Assembly: GCA_903855985.1 (NCBI GenBank)
Contig: CAIOAO010000013.1
Coordinates: forward strand, 28,979-92,978
Direction of reading: 5' to 3'
From: an uncultured Opitutia bacterium
GTDB lineage: Bacteria > Verrucomicrobiota > Verrucomicrobiia > Opitutales > Opitutaceae
Length of the DNA: 64,000 nucleotides
The notes below the pieces were generated by a model that was not told the DNA's origin, searched no databases, and saw only the letters and a program-made list of their open reading frames with translations. Below, one piece after another: positions 1 to 8,260 of the stretch; position 1 is the first letter of the stretch, and every line of letters starts with the position of its first letter. The position numbers were made by a program, and so were the translations under genes.

Positions 1-60
1 CCCTGGCTGCGGGAATACTTTCCCGCGCTTCATGGAGATGTCAGCGGATTGCTGGCATTC

Positions 61-90
61 ATCCGCGTTGATCCGCGAAATCCGCGGAAA
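61..90. repeat. Family A repeat, single arm (CCGCGGAT type)
   Basis: A 30-nt unit containing three spaced copies of the core TCCGCG. Its reverse complement matches the left arm of the element at 21551-21580 at 27 of 30 positions and resembles the right arm at 21963-21992 equally closely. Here it stands alone, 43 bases beyond the 3' end of the msrA reading frame. A short opposite-strand piece, AGCGGAT at 43-49, could pair with it, but there is no second full arm in the window. Seen directly; origin inferred. Confidence 0.8.
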
Positions 91-133
91 GGTTTTCGGT
101 GGTTTGCCGGGTCGAAGACCCGTCCTACCCGGA

Positions 134-733
134 TCACTTCCCCACCGACAGGTGGTCCTTCAGCTTCTTCACCTTCGGCGCGATCACGAACTGGCAGTAG
201 CCCGCGTCCGGATTCTTGGCGAAATAGTCCTGATGGTACTCCTCGGCCGGCCAGAACACCGTGAGCGGTACGATCTGGGTCGTGATGGGATCGCGGAAGA
301 CTTTCGAGGCCTCGGCGCGCGACTTCTCCGCCGCGGCCTTCTGGGCGGCATCGGCGTAGAGGATGATCGAGCGGTACTGCGGGCCCATGTCATGGCCCTG
401 GCCACCGACCTGCGTCGGGTTGTGGATGGACCAGAAATATTCGATGACCGCGTCGAGCGTCACGACCTTGGGGTCGAAATCCACCTTGACCACCTCGGCA
501 TGGCCCGTGGTGTGCGCGCAGATGTCCTCATAGGTCGGATTGCGCTCCGCCCCGCCCGCATAGCCGCAGGTGACGTGGGTCACGCCGGGCAGGAGCTTGT
601 AGGCGGCATCGGTGCACCAGAAGCAGCCGCCGCCGAGGACGACGGATTCAGTCTTAACCGGGGGAGTTTTGGCAGCAGTCATGGCGGAAAAGGAAAGCCC
701 AAAGAGGGAAAGAAGCAAAGCGAGGCGTTTCAT
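134..733 (-). CDS. msrA: Peptide-methionine (S)-S-oxide reductase MsrA, exported
   Basis: Reduces the S-epimer of methionine sulfoxide in oxidised proteins. About 199 residues from the ATG at 733; the frame stays open further upstream, but this start gives a clean signal peptide (basic MKR, then a hydrophobic run, cleavage near residue 20). The catalytic GCFWC motif sits at residues 36-40 with nucleophile Cys37, followed later by the substrate-site region GQGHDMGPQYRS. A Cys in a GYC context near residue 180 is a plausible resolving cysteine, as in other MsrA proteins. Most MsrA enzymes are cytoplasmic; the signal peptide suggests periplasmic repair here. No msrB neighbour is present. The gene stands alone, oriented away from the methyltransferase upstream of it. 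Confidence 0.95.
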   Translation of the reverse strand: MKRLALLLSLFGLSFSAMTAAKTPPVKTESVVLGGGCFWCTDAAYKLLPGVTHVTCGYAGGAERNPTYEDICAHTTGHAEVVKVDFDPKVVTLDAVIEYFWSIHNPTQVGGQGHDMGPQYRSIILYADAAQKAAAEKSRAEASKVFRDPITTQIVPLTVFWPAEEYHQDYFAKNPDAGYCQFVIAPKVKKLKDHLSVGK

Positions 734-791
734 GCGGATATGAGCGGGGCGCCGGGTAATTATTCCCCGGCACCGTTGATCGTCACGGAGT

Positions 792-880
792 GAAGGTTGA
801 AAGCCAATACGCGCAACCCGGCCGGCTGGATTCATTTCCCGCCATCCGGTCGATCAACCATCAACCTGCCCCTTTCAACC
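792..880. repeat. Weak inverted repeat GGTTGAAAG / CTTTCAACC
   Basis: GGTTGAAAG at 792-800 is the exact reverse complement of CTTTCAACC at 872-880, with 71 bases between. Extra ATCAACC units occur at 853-866. The right arm overlaps the stop codon of the methyltransferase gene (875-877). Similar TTTCCAC/TTCAACC units occur upstream of murA at about 16208-16237. It may be another of the degenerate hairpin repeats seen elsewhere in the window, but the evidence is thin. Confidence 0.35.
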
Positions 881-1699
881 CGCCGGCTTCCGCCCACCCA
901 GCACCGGTACCTGCCAGACCGCGTATTCCTCCGGGTGGAGGATGTTGGTGATCATGGCGTCGAAATACGCGCGGACTTCCGCCTCGCTCCGCCCGGCCGA
1001 CTGGCTGATCACCCCGGTGTAGCCATCGCGCCATGCCTCGATGATCGCGGCGAACGTTTCGCGCGGCACCCGCAGCGTGTCCACCGTCACATAGTCCACG
1101 GCCAGCTGCTCCAGCCCCAGGGCGCGCAACAGCGTCCACGTGCGCCGGCCGATGCGCTCGTCCACCCCCATGCCCTTGCACGCCGCCGGCACCAGCTCCT
1201 GCCAGAGACGGTCGGGATCCAGGTGACCCGGCATGAAATGCAGCATGCGGTAGTCCTCGCTCAGCACATGCAGCCAGCCACCCGGCCGGGCGATGCGCTT
1301 CATCTCCGCGAGTACGCGCTCGGGTTCGGGGATGGACTGCGTCACATGGCGGCAGACCACGAGGTCGTAATGCGCCGAGGGCAGCTTCAGCTCGAACGCA
1401 TCACCTTGCTGGAACTGCACCCGCGGCGCCAGCGACGCATACCGGCCCCGGGCCAGCTCCACCGTGTGCGCCAGAATGTCGATGCCGACGATCTCCGCCC
1501 GCGGATACAGCGCCGCCAGCCGCGAGGTGATTTCGCCGCTGCCGCACCCGATGTCGGCGATGCGGCAGTCGGCCGGCAGATTGTAGCGCGCAAACAGCGC
1601 CCGCTCCTGCGGCCAGATCGCATTCGCCTGCGCGGTCAGGTTGCGGATCATCGACTCGTCGGCCATCTGCTCGGCCTGGGGGTTGCGGTCTTGGCTCAT
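875..1699 (-). CDS. Class I SAM-dependent methyltransferase
   Basis: About 274 residues from the ATG at 1699, chosen because the protein then begins shortly before the Rossmann fold; the frame is open further upstream with a low-complexity Gly-rich stretch that is unlikely to be real. Motif I (IADIGCGSGE) is at residues 48-57, an acidic residue ends strand 2 (EIVGIDI), and later there is a motif-IV-like region (YDLVVCRHV) and a post-motif (RPGGWLHVLSEDYR). This is a methyltransferase-11/25 type small-molecule enzyme; the substrate cannot be read from sequence. It is divergent from the GH78 gene across 105 bases. Confidence 0.85.
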   Translation of the reverse strand: MSQDRNPQAEQMADESMIRNLTAQANAIWPQERALFARYNLPADCRIADIGCGSGEITSRLAALYPRAEIVGIDILAHTVELARGRYASLAPRVQFQQGDAFELKLPSAHYDLVVCRHVTQSIPEPERVLAEMKRIARPGGWLHVLSEDYRMLHFMPGHLDPDRLWQELVPAACKGMGVDERIGRRTWTLLRALGLEQLAVDYVTVDTLRVPRETFAAIIEAWRDGYTGVISQSAGRSEAEVRAYFDAMITNILHPEEYAVWQVPVLGGRKPAG

Positions 1700-1804
1700 G
1701 GGAGCGCCGAAATTGGTGACAGGACGAAGCGCTGCCAAGGCCAGACCCGCGCACGCGAATCGGCTCGAATCAACCGGGCGTTGCTGTTCCATCCAGCCTT
1801 CCCC

Positions 1805-4114
1805 ATGCCCGCCGCCTCCCCCGCTGCCGCCGCCCCGCAACTGCCGTTATTCTGGCACCCGGACCACAAGCCGGACGACAAGGACACCTACGTTGCCTTC
1901 CGCGGGGAGTTCGAGCTGCCCGCCGGCGGCGAGGTTTCCTTCCGGCTCTTCGGCGCCTCCTGGTTCACCGGCTGGATCGACGGCAAATACTTCTGCGAGG
2001 GCCCGGCGCGCTTTCCCCACGCCTTCCCCGAATTCCAGACCTACGTGGAAAAACTCGGCGCCGGCCGGCACGTGCTGGCGATCCAGGTCCGCCATCTCGG
2101 CGCCCCCACCCGCAGCCTGATGCCCATCGACCCGTTCCTCGGCTGCACCGCCCACGCCGGCGGCCGCGAGCTGCCGATCCGCTGGAAATGCCTCCGGCTC
2201 ACCGGGTACTCGCCCGCGGTGCGCTTCATCAACTTCACGCTGGGTTTCATCGAGTGGTGCGACACCCGCGAAATTCCCGAGTGGCGGCCCGCCGCGTTTG
2301 ACGACCAGGCCTGGATCGCGCCTGTGCCCGTCACCCGCCCCCTCGGCCCGCTCAAGCCGCTCCCCAGCGGCAACACCCATGCGATCCCCCACGACATCAA
2401 GCTCCTCGCCACGGGCGATCTCGTCGAGCGGTTCAGCTATGACCGCGATGACCCGCCCGCCCGGTTTTACCTGCGCAACCTCGCCCCCAAGGAGCAGCCT
2501 CCGCAGGGCATCTGGCGCCGCTATGACCTCGGCCGCGTGCGCCTGATGCGCCCGCACTTCGAACTCGAGCTGCCCGCCGGGACCATCGTCGAGTTCGCCT
2601 ACTCCGAATCACTCATCGAGGGCCGCGTGAGCCCGTGGATCACGCTGTCCACCAGCTCCTCCTGCAACATGGACCACTACGTCGCGCGCGGCGGCCGGCA
2701 GGAGTTCTTCCCGCTCACGCCCCGCGGCGGCCGGTTCATCGAGCTGCACATCTTCGCCCCCGTCAGCGCGGTGAAGTTCCACCGCGAGGGCGTGCTGGAG
2801 CGCGTGTACTACGACGCGGCCGCCGGGTCGCTCAGCACGGGCGACGCCCTGTTGGACCAGGTCTGGTCCGTCGGCGTCGAGACGCACCGCGCCTGCGCCG
2901 AGGACGCGCTCACCGACTGCCCCACCCGCGAGCGCGCCGAGTGGGCCGGCGATGTCGTCACCGTCGGCATGGACATTGCCGCCGTGGCATTCTCCGACCT
3001 GCGCATGTGCCGCCGTGGACTCGTGCAATGCGCGCAGTGCGCCCGCGAGGACGGCCTCGTGGCCGGCCTCTGCCCCGGCGACTGCGGCTACCTCACCACC
3101 TATGCCGCGCAGTGGATCACCGCGTGCCTGCACTATTGGGAACTGACGGGCGACCGCGCGCTGCTCGAGGAGATGCTCGACCATGCCGAGCGCAATGTCG
3201 GCGCCTTCGCGAAAAACCTCACCCCCGATGGCCTGAAGGACGACATGGGCTGGGGCTTCGTGGACTGGGGTTACGTGCGCAATCCCGGCCCGAGCGACAT
3301 GGCCGTGAACCTGCACGTCCTCGCCGCTATCCGCGACATGGCCCGCTGGTGCACGGCGCTCGGCCACGCCGACCGCGCCGCGAAACACCAGGCCCTGGCC
3401 GACCGCCTGGGCGCCATCATCGCGCGCTATTTCGCCGGGGAGTTTGCGGCCGGTGGCGACGTCTGGTCGCGCATTGGCTACCACCGCGCCGCTCTGGGAC
3501 TGCGCCTGGGCTTCTTCGACGCCGCGCAGGCAAAAGCCGGTCGCGCCTTCCTGAAGGAGCACATGCTGCGCTGCTTCCCCAACAATCCCGCGGGTCCGCG
3601 GCTCAGCGATCCCGCCGCGAACAACCCGCAGCTCATCACGCCCTATTTTGGACACTTCGCACTGCCGGAGCTCATTGAGAACGGCGACATGGACTTCGTC
3701 CTCGGCCAGTACCGCACCTGCTGGGGTTGGTCGCTCGGCGACGGCCGCACGACGTGGCTCGAGGTCTTCGACACGCGGTGGAGCCACTGCCACCAGTGGT
3801 CCGGCTGCCCGACGTGGCAACTGTCACGCGCCCTCCTCGGTCTGCGCCCGCGCTTCGACCTCGGCGCGATGAACTTCGACGTCACCCTCGCCACCGGTTC
3901 ATTGACCAAAGTCTCCGGCCGGGTCCCCGTCGCCGGCACGAATCACGTCCTCCAAGTCTCCTGGACCAAGGATGCCGCCGGTCTGCACTACACGCTGGAA
4001 AGTCCCGTGCCGCTCACGCTACACCTCGATGCAACCCTTGCTGGAGGTGCGGGGAAGCAGGTTAAAGTCGAGCGTACGTTCACCGCCACGTGGGCGCTCG
4101 CGGCCTGCAGCTGA
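1805..4114 (+). CDS. Alpha-L-rhamnosidase-like glycoside hydrolase (GH78 type)
   Basis: 769 residues from the ATG at 1805; the open frame extends 1 kb upstream only as antisense of the methyltransferase. N-terminal beta-sandwich domains (to about residue 320) are followed by an (alpha/alpha)6 barrel. The GH78 hallmark DCPTRERAEWAGD lies at residues 371-383, the region holding catalytic acidic residues in known bacterial rhamnosidases. Downstream are typical barrel segments with Trp and His (TTWLEVFDTRWSHCHQWSG). A small C-terminal beta domain ends the protein. No signal peptide is seen, so it probably works in the cytoplasm on imported rhamnosides. The family is well supported; the exact glycoside is not. 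A hairpin repeat follows immediately. Confidence 0.88.
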   Translation: MPAASPAAAAPQLPLFWHPDHKPDDKDTYVAFRGEFELPAGGEVSFRLFGASWFTGWIDGKYFCEGPARFPHAFPEFQTYVEKLGAGRHVLAIQVRHLGAPTRSLMPIDPFLGCTAHAGGRELPIRWKCLRLTGYSPAVRFINFTLGFIEWCDTREIPEWRPAAFDDQAWIAPVPVTRPLGPLKPLPSGNTHAIPHDIKLLATGDLVERFSYDRDDPPARFYLRNLAPKEQPPQGIWRRYDLGRVRLMRPHFELELPAGTIVEFAYSESLIEGRVSPWITLSTSSSCNMDHYVARGGRQEFFPLTPRGGRFIELHIFAPVSAVKFHREGVLERVYYDAAAGSLSTGDALLDQVWSVGVETHRACAEDALTDCPTRERAEWAGDVVTVGMDIAAVAFSDLRMCRRGLVQCAQCAREDGLVAGLCPGDCGYLTTYAAQWITACLHYWELTGDRALLEEMLDHAERNVGAFAKNLTPDGLKDDMGWGFVDWGYVRNPGPSDMAVNLHVLAAIRDMARWCTALGHADRAAKHQALADRLGAIIARYFAGEFAAGGDVWSRIGYHRAALGLRLGFFDAAQAKAGRAFLKEHMLRCFPNNPAGPRLSDPAANNPQLITPYFGHFALPELIENGDMDFVLGQYRTCWGWSLGDGRTTWLEVFDTRWSHCHQWSGCPTWQLSRALLGLRPRFDLGAMNFDVTLATGSLTKVSGRVPVAGTNHVLQVSWTKDAAGLHYTLESPVPLTLHLDATLAGGAGKQVKVERTFTATWALAACS

Positions 4115-4123
4115 CCGAATTTT

Positions 4124-4195
4124 TCACGCAGAGACGCAAAGCCGCTGAGCTTCCGATCCGGGAAATTCTCCGCGGCTCTGCGCCTCTGCGCGAGA
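4124..4195. repeat. Family C hairpin repeat (CGCAGAGA units)
   Basis: Inverted arms at about 4127-4149 and 4169-4192 agree at all but about three positions. Each arm is built of degenerate 8-nt units: CGCAGAGA, CGCAAAGC, CGCTGAG on the left. The centre is about 20 bases. It fills nearly the whole 91-base gap between the convergent GH78 and ettA genes and could also act as a bidirectional stop, but it has no T-tract. Confidence 0.75.
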
Positions 4196-4205
4196 CCCCG
4201 AGACC

Positions 4206-5891
4206 TCACCGCGCCAGTTTCCGGTACTTGATCCGGTGGGGCTGGTCGGCCTCCTTGCCCTTCCGACGGCGGAGGTCCTCCTGGTAGCTCGAGAAATTCC
4301 CGTTGAACCAGTGCACGTAGCTGTCGCCTTCGAACGCCAGGATGTGCGTCGCCACGCGGTCGAGGAACCAGCGGTCGTGCGACACCACCACGGCGCAGCC
4401 GGCGAAATTCTCCAGGCCTTCCTCCAGCGCGCGGATCGAGTTCACGTCGAGGTCGTTCGTCGGCTCGTCGAGCAGGATCAGGTTCGCGCCGCTTTTCAGC
4501 AGGCGTGCGAGGTGCACCCGGTTGCGTTCGCCGCCCGACAGCACGCCGACCTTTTTGCTCTGGTCCGGGCCCGTGAACCCAAACTGCGCGCAATAGGCCC
4601 GGCTGTTGAGCTCGCGGCCGGCGAGTTTCATGATCTCCTCCCCGCCGCTGATCGCCTGCCAGATCGTCTCCTGGTCCGGCAGTGAGTCGCGGGATTGGTC
4701 CACGTGCGCGATGAGCACCGTCTCGCCGACGCGAAGCGTGCCGGCGGTGGGTTTCTCCGCGCCGACGATCAGCCGGAACAGCGTGGTCTTGCCCGCGCCA
4801 TTGGGGCCGATCACGCCGACGATGCCGCCCGGGGGCAGCGAGAAATTCACCTTCTCGAACAAGACGTTGTCCCCGTAACTCATCGTCAGGTCCTTCGCCT
4901 CGACCACGAGCGCGCCGAGCCGCGGGCCCGGCGGGATGATGAGTTCGAACTCCTTATCCCGCTCAGCTACGTTCTGCTTCAGCATGTTCTCGTAGGCGCT
5001 GATGCGGGCCTGCGACTTGGCGACCCGCGCCTTCGCGGACTGGCGGATCCACGCGAGTTCGCGCGCCATCGCCTTCTGCCGGCGATCCTCTGTCCGCTGC
5101 TCCACCGCCAGCCGCGCCTGTTTCTGCTCCAGCCACGACGAATAGTTGCCCTTCCACGGCGTGCCGTGGCCGTGCGCCAGCTCGAGGATCCACTGCGCGA
5201 CGTTATCCAGGAAATACCGGTCGTGCGTCACCGCGATCACCGTGCCGTCGTAGCGGGCCAGATGCTGCTCGAGCCACTGCACGCTTTCGGCGTCGAGGTG
5301 ATTGGTCGGCTCGTCGAGCAGGAGGATTGACGGCTTCTGCAGGAGCAAACGCGCCAGGGCCACTCGCCGGCGTTCACCGCCGGAGAGTTTCTCCACGGGC
5401 TGGTCGGGCGGCGGACAGCGCAGGGCATCCATCGCCATCTCCACCTGCGGGCCGACATCCCACGCGCCGAGCGCGTCGATCTTCTCCTGCAGCGCGCCCT
5501 GTTTCTCGCTGATCTTGTCCTTTTCCGCGTCGTCGGTCGCAGCGCTGAGCTCGTCCCAGGTCGCGTCGTAGGCCGTGGTGAGATCGGTGAGGTGTTTCAC
5601 GCCCTCCTCGACGCAGGCGCGGACCGTCGAGCCGGGCGTGAGATGCGGCTCCTGCTCAAGGAAGCCGATCGGATAACCGGGCTCGAAGTGTACGCGGCCG
5701 TCGATGTCGGTGTCGCGCCCGGCGAGGATGCGCAGCAGAGAGGACTTGCCGGAGCCGTTGAGGCCGAGCACGCCGATCTTCGCGCCGTAGTAAAACGACA
5801 GCGAGATGTCGCGGAGGATTTCCTTGCGCTCGATTTTCTTCGAGACGCCCAGCATCGAGAAGATGATCTTCGGCTCGTCGGGTTTGGCCAT
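4206..5891 (-). CDS. ettA: Energy-dependent translational throttle protein EttA (ABC-F)
   Basis: Ribosome-associated ABC-F ATPase that gates early elongation in response to the ATP/ADP ratio. 561 residues, close to the family's usual 555. Two ABC domains: Walker A GLNGSGKS at residues 43-50 and GPNGAGKT near 356, each with an LSGGE(R) signature and a DEPTNHLD / DEPTNDLD Walker B. The linker between them is Arg/Lys/Gln-rich, as in the P-site tRNA-interaction motif. The C-terminal stretch ending in HRIKYRKL matches EttA rather than Uup or ABCF antibiotic-resistance proteins. Start ATG at 5891; a GTG at 5900 in the same frame is possible, but GGAGG lies between the two and would be too close to 5891 to decide. 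Convergent with the GH78 gene. Confidence 0.95.
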   Translation of the reverse strand: MAKPDEPKIIFSMLGVSKKIERKEILRDISLSFYYGAKIGVLGLNGSGKSSLLRILAGRDTDIDGRVHFEPGYPIGFLEQEPHLTPGSTVRACVEEGVKHLTDLTTAYDATWDELSAATDDAEKDKISEKQGALQEKIDALGAWDVGPQVEMAMDALRCPPPDQPVEKLSGGERRRVALARLLLQKPSILLLDEPTNHLDAESVQWLEQHLARYDGTVIAVTHDRYFLDNVAQWILELAHGHGTPWKGNYSSWLEQKQARLAVEQRTEDRRQKAMARELAWIRQSAKARVAKSQARISAYENMLKQNVAERDKEFELIIPPGPRLGALVVEAKDLTMSYGDNVLFEKVNFSLPPGGIVGVIGPNGAGKTTLFRLIVGAEKPTAGTLRVGETVLIAHVDQSRDSLPDQETIWQAISGGEEIMKLAGRELNSRAYCAQFGFTGPDQSKKVGVLSGGERNRVHLARLLKSGANLILLDEPTNDLDVNSIRALEEGLENFAGCAVVVSHDRWFLDRVATHILAFEGDSYVHWFNGNFSSYQEDLRRRKGKEADQPHRIKYRKLAR

Positions 5892-5977
5892 GTCCTCCAC
5901 TCAAACGCACGGTTGACGCGCCGCAAGCTCCGGGACTTCCCTTGCGGCACGTCCCGTTGCCGCCCGCCCCTCCGCCC

Positions 5978-6775
5978 ATGGAACATCCGCCCCTCCAGCG
6001 CCCGGCCCTTATCGCCGCCGTGCGCGGCGCCCTCGAACCGCAGGCCTTCGTGCACTGCCTCTGGGAGGGCGGATCCACCGGCTTCAGCCGCGCCGACGCC
6101 TGGAGCGACGTGGACCTGCAATGCGAGGTGGAGGACGATCGCGTCGCCGATACGTTCGCCGCCGTCGAGGCCGGCCTCCGACGCGTCGCCGAAATCTCGC
6201 TCTGCTTCGCGGTCCCGGAGCCCGCCTGGCACGGCCACAGCCAGCGGTTCTACCGCTTCGCCAACGCCGACCCCTGGCTGCAACTCGACTTCTGCGTGAT
6301 GAAGCGCAGTTCGGCGGACAAATTCAACCAGCCCGAGATTCACGGGGCCGCCGGCATACTCTTCGACCGCTCGGGGCTGTTCGGCCGCAACGTCGTCCGC
6401 GTGGACCGCCCCGCACTCGAAGTGCGGCTGCGCGGACGGATCGCGGCGCTGCGCACGCGCTGCGCCATGTTCCAGGTGCTGGTGGAGAAGGAAACCTGGC
6501 GGGGGAACCCCATTGACGCGCTGCATTTCTATTCCGGCCTTGCGCTGGCGCCACTCGTTGAGCTGCTGCGCATCAAGCACGACCCCCTCCGTCACAACTG
6601 GGGCAACCGCTATCTGCATCTCACGCTGCCGCCCGCCGACGCTGCCCGGCTGCAGGGCCTGATGTACGTCGCGGCGCCGGAGGACATTCCCGCCAAGCGC
6701 GCCGCCGCCGCGGCGTGGTTTGAGGCGCTGGCCGCCGAGCTCGACGCGCGGCCCCGCCTGGTTCCGCCGGCCTGA
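5978..6775 (+). CDS. Nucleotidyltransferase-fold protein
   Basis: 265 residues from the ATG at 5978. The N-terminus carries a polymerase-beta-type nucleotidyltransferase signature: GGS at residues 31-33 and the acidic pair in WSDVDLQ (Asp44, Asp46), which in this fold bind the catalytic metal. The C-terminal half is helical, as in aminoglycoside or streptomycin adenylyltransferase-like proteins. The third carboxylate may be in WLQLDFCVM. The substrate is unknown; these chromosomal proteins are often annotated as nucleotidyltransferase domain proteins without activity data. Divergent from ettA by 86 bases, followed closely by the POT transporter on the same strand. Confidence 0.7.
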   Translation: MEHPPLQRPALIAAVRGALEPQAFVHCLWEGGSTGFSRADAWSDVDLQCEVEDDRVADTFAAVEAGLRRVAEISLCFAVPEPAWHGHSQRFYRFANADPWLQLDFCVMKRSSADKFNQPEIHGAAGILFDRSGLFGRNVVRVDRPALEVRLRGRIAALRTRCAMFQVLVEKETWRGNPIDALHFYSGLALAPLVELLRIKHDPLRHNWGNRYLHLTLPPADAARLQGLMYVAAPEDIPAKRAAAAAWFEALAAELDARPRLVPPA

Positions 6776-6832
6776 GCCCGACGTCGAGCTGCCGACTTGC
6801 CAGCGCCGGAACCGCCGGCTGAGGATGGGGAC

Positions 6833-8242
6833 TTGAGCACCCCACCCCCATCCACCGGAGCCGGCTCGGCGGCCGACCGGGCTTTTCTCGGCCATCCCCG
6901 CGGCCTCGGTTTCCTCGCCTTCACCGAGGCGTGGGAACGATTTTCCTACTACGGCATGCAGACGCTGCTCGTGCTCTACATGACGCGGCAGCTGCTGTTG
7001 CCCGGCCATGTCGAACAGATCGCCGGCTTCAGCTGGTTCCGGCCCTTCGTCGCGCGGATTTACGGTGACGGTGGGGCGATGTCCACCATCGCCCTCGCGT
7101 CGGCTATCTTCGGCGTCTACACGAGTTTGGTTTACCTGACGCCCATCGCCGGCGGCTTCATCGCGGATCGCTGGCTGGGCCGGACGCGCACCATCACGCT
7201 CGGCGCGCTGTTGATGACCGCGGGACATTTCCTGATGGCCTTCGATGTTTCGTTTCTCGTCGCGCTGCTTTGCCTGCTGCTGGGCGTCGGCTGTTTCAAG
7301 GGCAACCTCGCGAGCCAGATCGGCGCGCTCTACGCGCCGGGGGATTTGCGCCGTGCCGATGCGTTTCAGATCTATTACCTGTTCATCAATGCGGCCGTCA
7401 TCATCGCGCCCCTCGTGACCGGCACCATGGGCGAAAAAATGGGCTGGCACTACGGTTTCGGCGCCGCCGGCGTCGGGATGATTCTCGGCTTGGTCATCTA
7501 CCGGTCGGGGAAAAAGTGGCTGCCGCCCGAGCCTACGCGCACCAGCAAGGCATCCGCCCCGCGGGTCCCGCTCACCCGCGATGAGCGCAAAGCCATGATG
7601 CTGCTGGTCGCCCTGGTCCCCGTGCTCGCCCTCGGGGCCGTGGGCAACCAGCAGATATTCAACGCCTACATGCTCTGGGTGCCGGATCACGTCAGTCTCG
7701 TGTTCTTCGGCCAGACGATGCCGACCACCTGGCTGGTCACCTTGGACGCCATCGTAAGCGTGTCCTGCCTCGTCGCCGCCGTCGCCTTCTGGCGGCTGTG
7801 GGCCAAACGTTTCCCGGAGCCGAGCGAGGTGAACAAGATCACCCTCGGCCTGGCGCTCTGCACGGCCGCCATGGGCTGTCTCGCCATGGCGGCCGTGAGC
7901 TCCGCCTCCGGCCAGAAGGCCGGCATCGGCTGGGTGCTCGGCTTCGAGCTGCTCAACAGCATGGGCTTCGCGAACATCTTCCCCGTGGGCCTCGCGCTCT
8001 ACGCGCGGGCCTCACCCAAGGCGATGGTGGGCACCATGGTCGGCGTCTACATGCTGCACCTGTTCCTCTGCAACAACCTCGTCGGCAAGCTGGGCGGGCT
8101 GCTCGAGCACATGTCGGGCACGAATTTCTGGCTGCTCCACGCCGGCCTCGTCGGCGCGTCCTGCGCCGCGATGTTCATTGCCGCCCGGCTGGGCGGGCAC
8201 CTCTTGAACCCAACCGGCCCGGCGGACCAATCCGCCGCGTGA
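6833..8242 (+). CDS. POT/PTR2-family peptide MFS transporter
   Basis: Proton-coupled di/tripeptide importer of the inner membrane. About 469 residues with 12-14 hydrophobic segments. The diagnostic ExxERFxYYG motif (EAWERFSYYG) occurs about 30 residues in, followed by the GGFIADRWLGRTRTI loop typical of the family between helices 2 and 3. Start choice: a TTG at 6833 has GAGG at 6821-6824, eight bases upstream; a second in-frame TTG at 6797 has only a weak site. No ATG is available before the motif. Next to the nucleotidyltransferase gene and probably transcribed with it. Confidence 0.9.
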   Translation: MSTPPPSTGAGSAADRAFLGHPRGLGFLAFTEAWERFSYYGMQTLLVLYMTRQLLLPGHVEQIAGFSWFRPFVARIYGDGGAMSTIALASAIFGVYTSLVYLTPIAGGFIADRWLGRTRTITLGALLMTAGHFLMAFDVSFLVALLCLLLGVGCFKGNLASQIGALYAPGDLRRADAFQIYYLFINAAVIIAPLVTGTMGEKMGWHYGFGAAGVGMILGLVIYRSGKKWLPPEPTRTSKASAPRVPLTRDERKAMMLLVALVPVLALGAVGNQQIFNAYMLWVPDHVSLVFFGQTMPTTWLVTLDAIVSVSCLVAAVAFWRLWAKRFPEPSEVNKITLGLALCTAAMGCLAMAAVSSASGQKAGIGWVLGFELLNSMGFANIFPVGLALYARASPKAMVGTMVGVYMLHLFLCNNLVGKLGGLLEHMSGTNFWLLHAGLVGASCAAMFIAARLGGHLLNPTGPADQSAA

Positions 8243-8260
8243 CGCGTTGCGCGGCCCGCC

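Noticed and set aside
10..27. GCGGGAA / TTCCCGC stem at the left edge as a terminator
   Set aside because: No T-tract on either side and too little flanking sequence to assign a gene.
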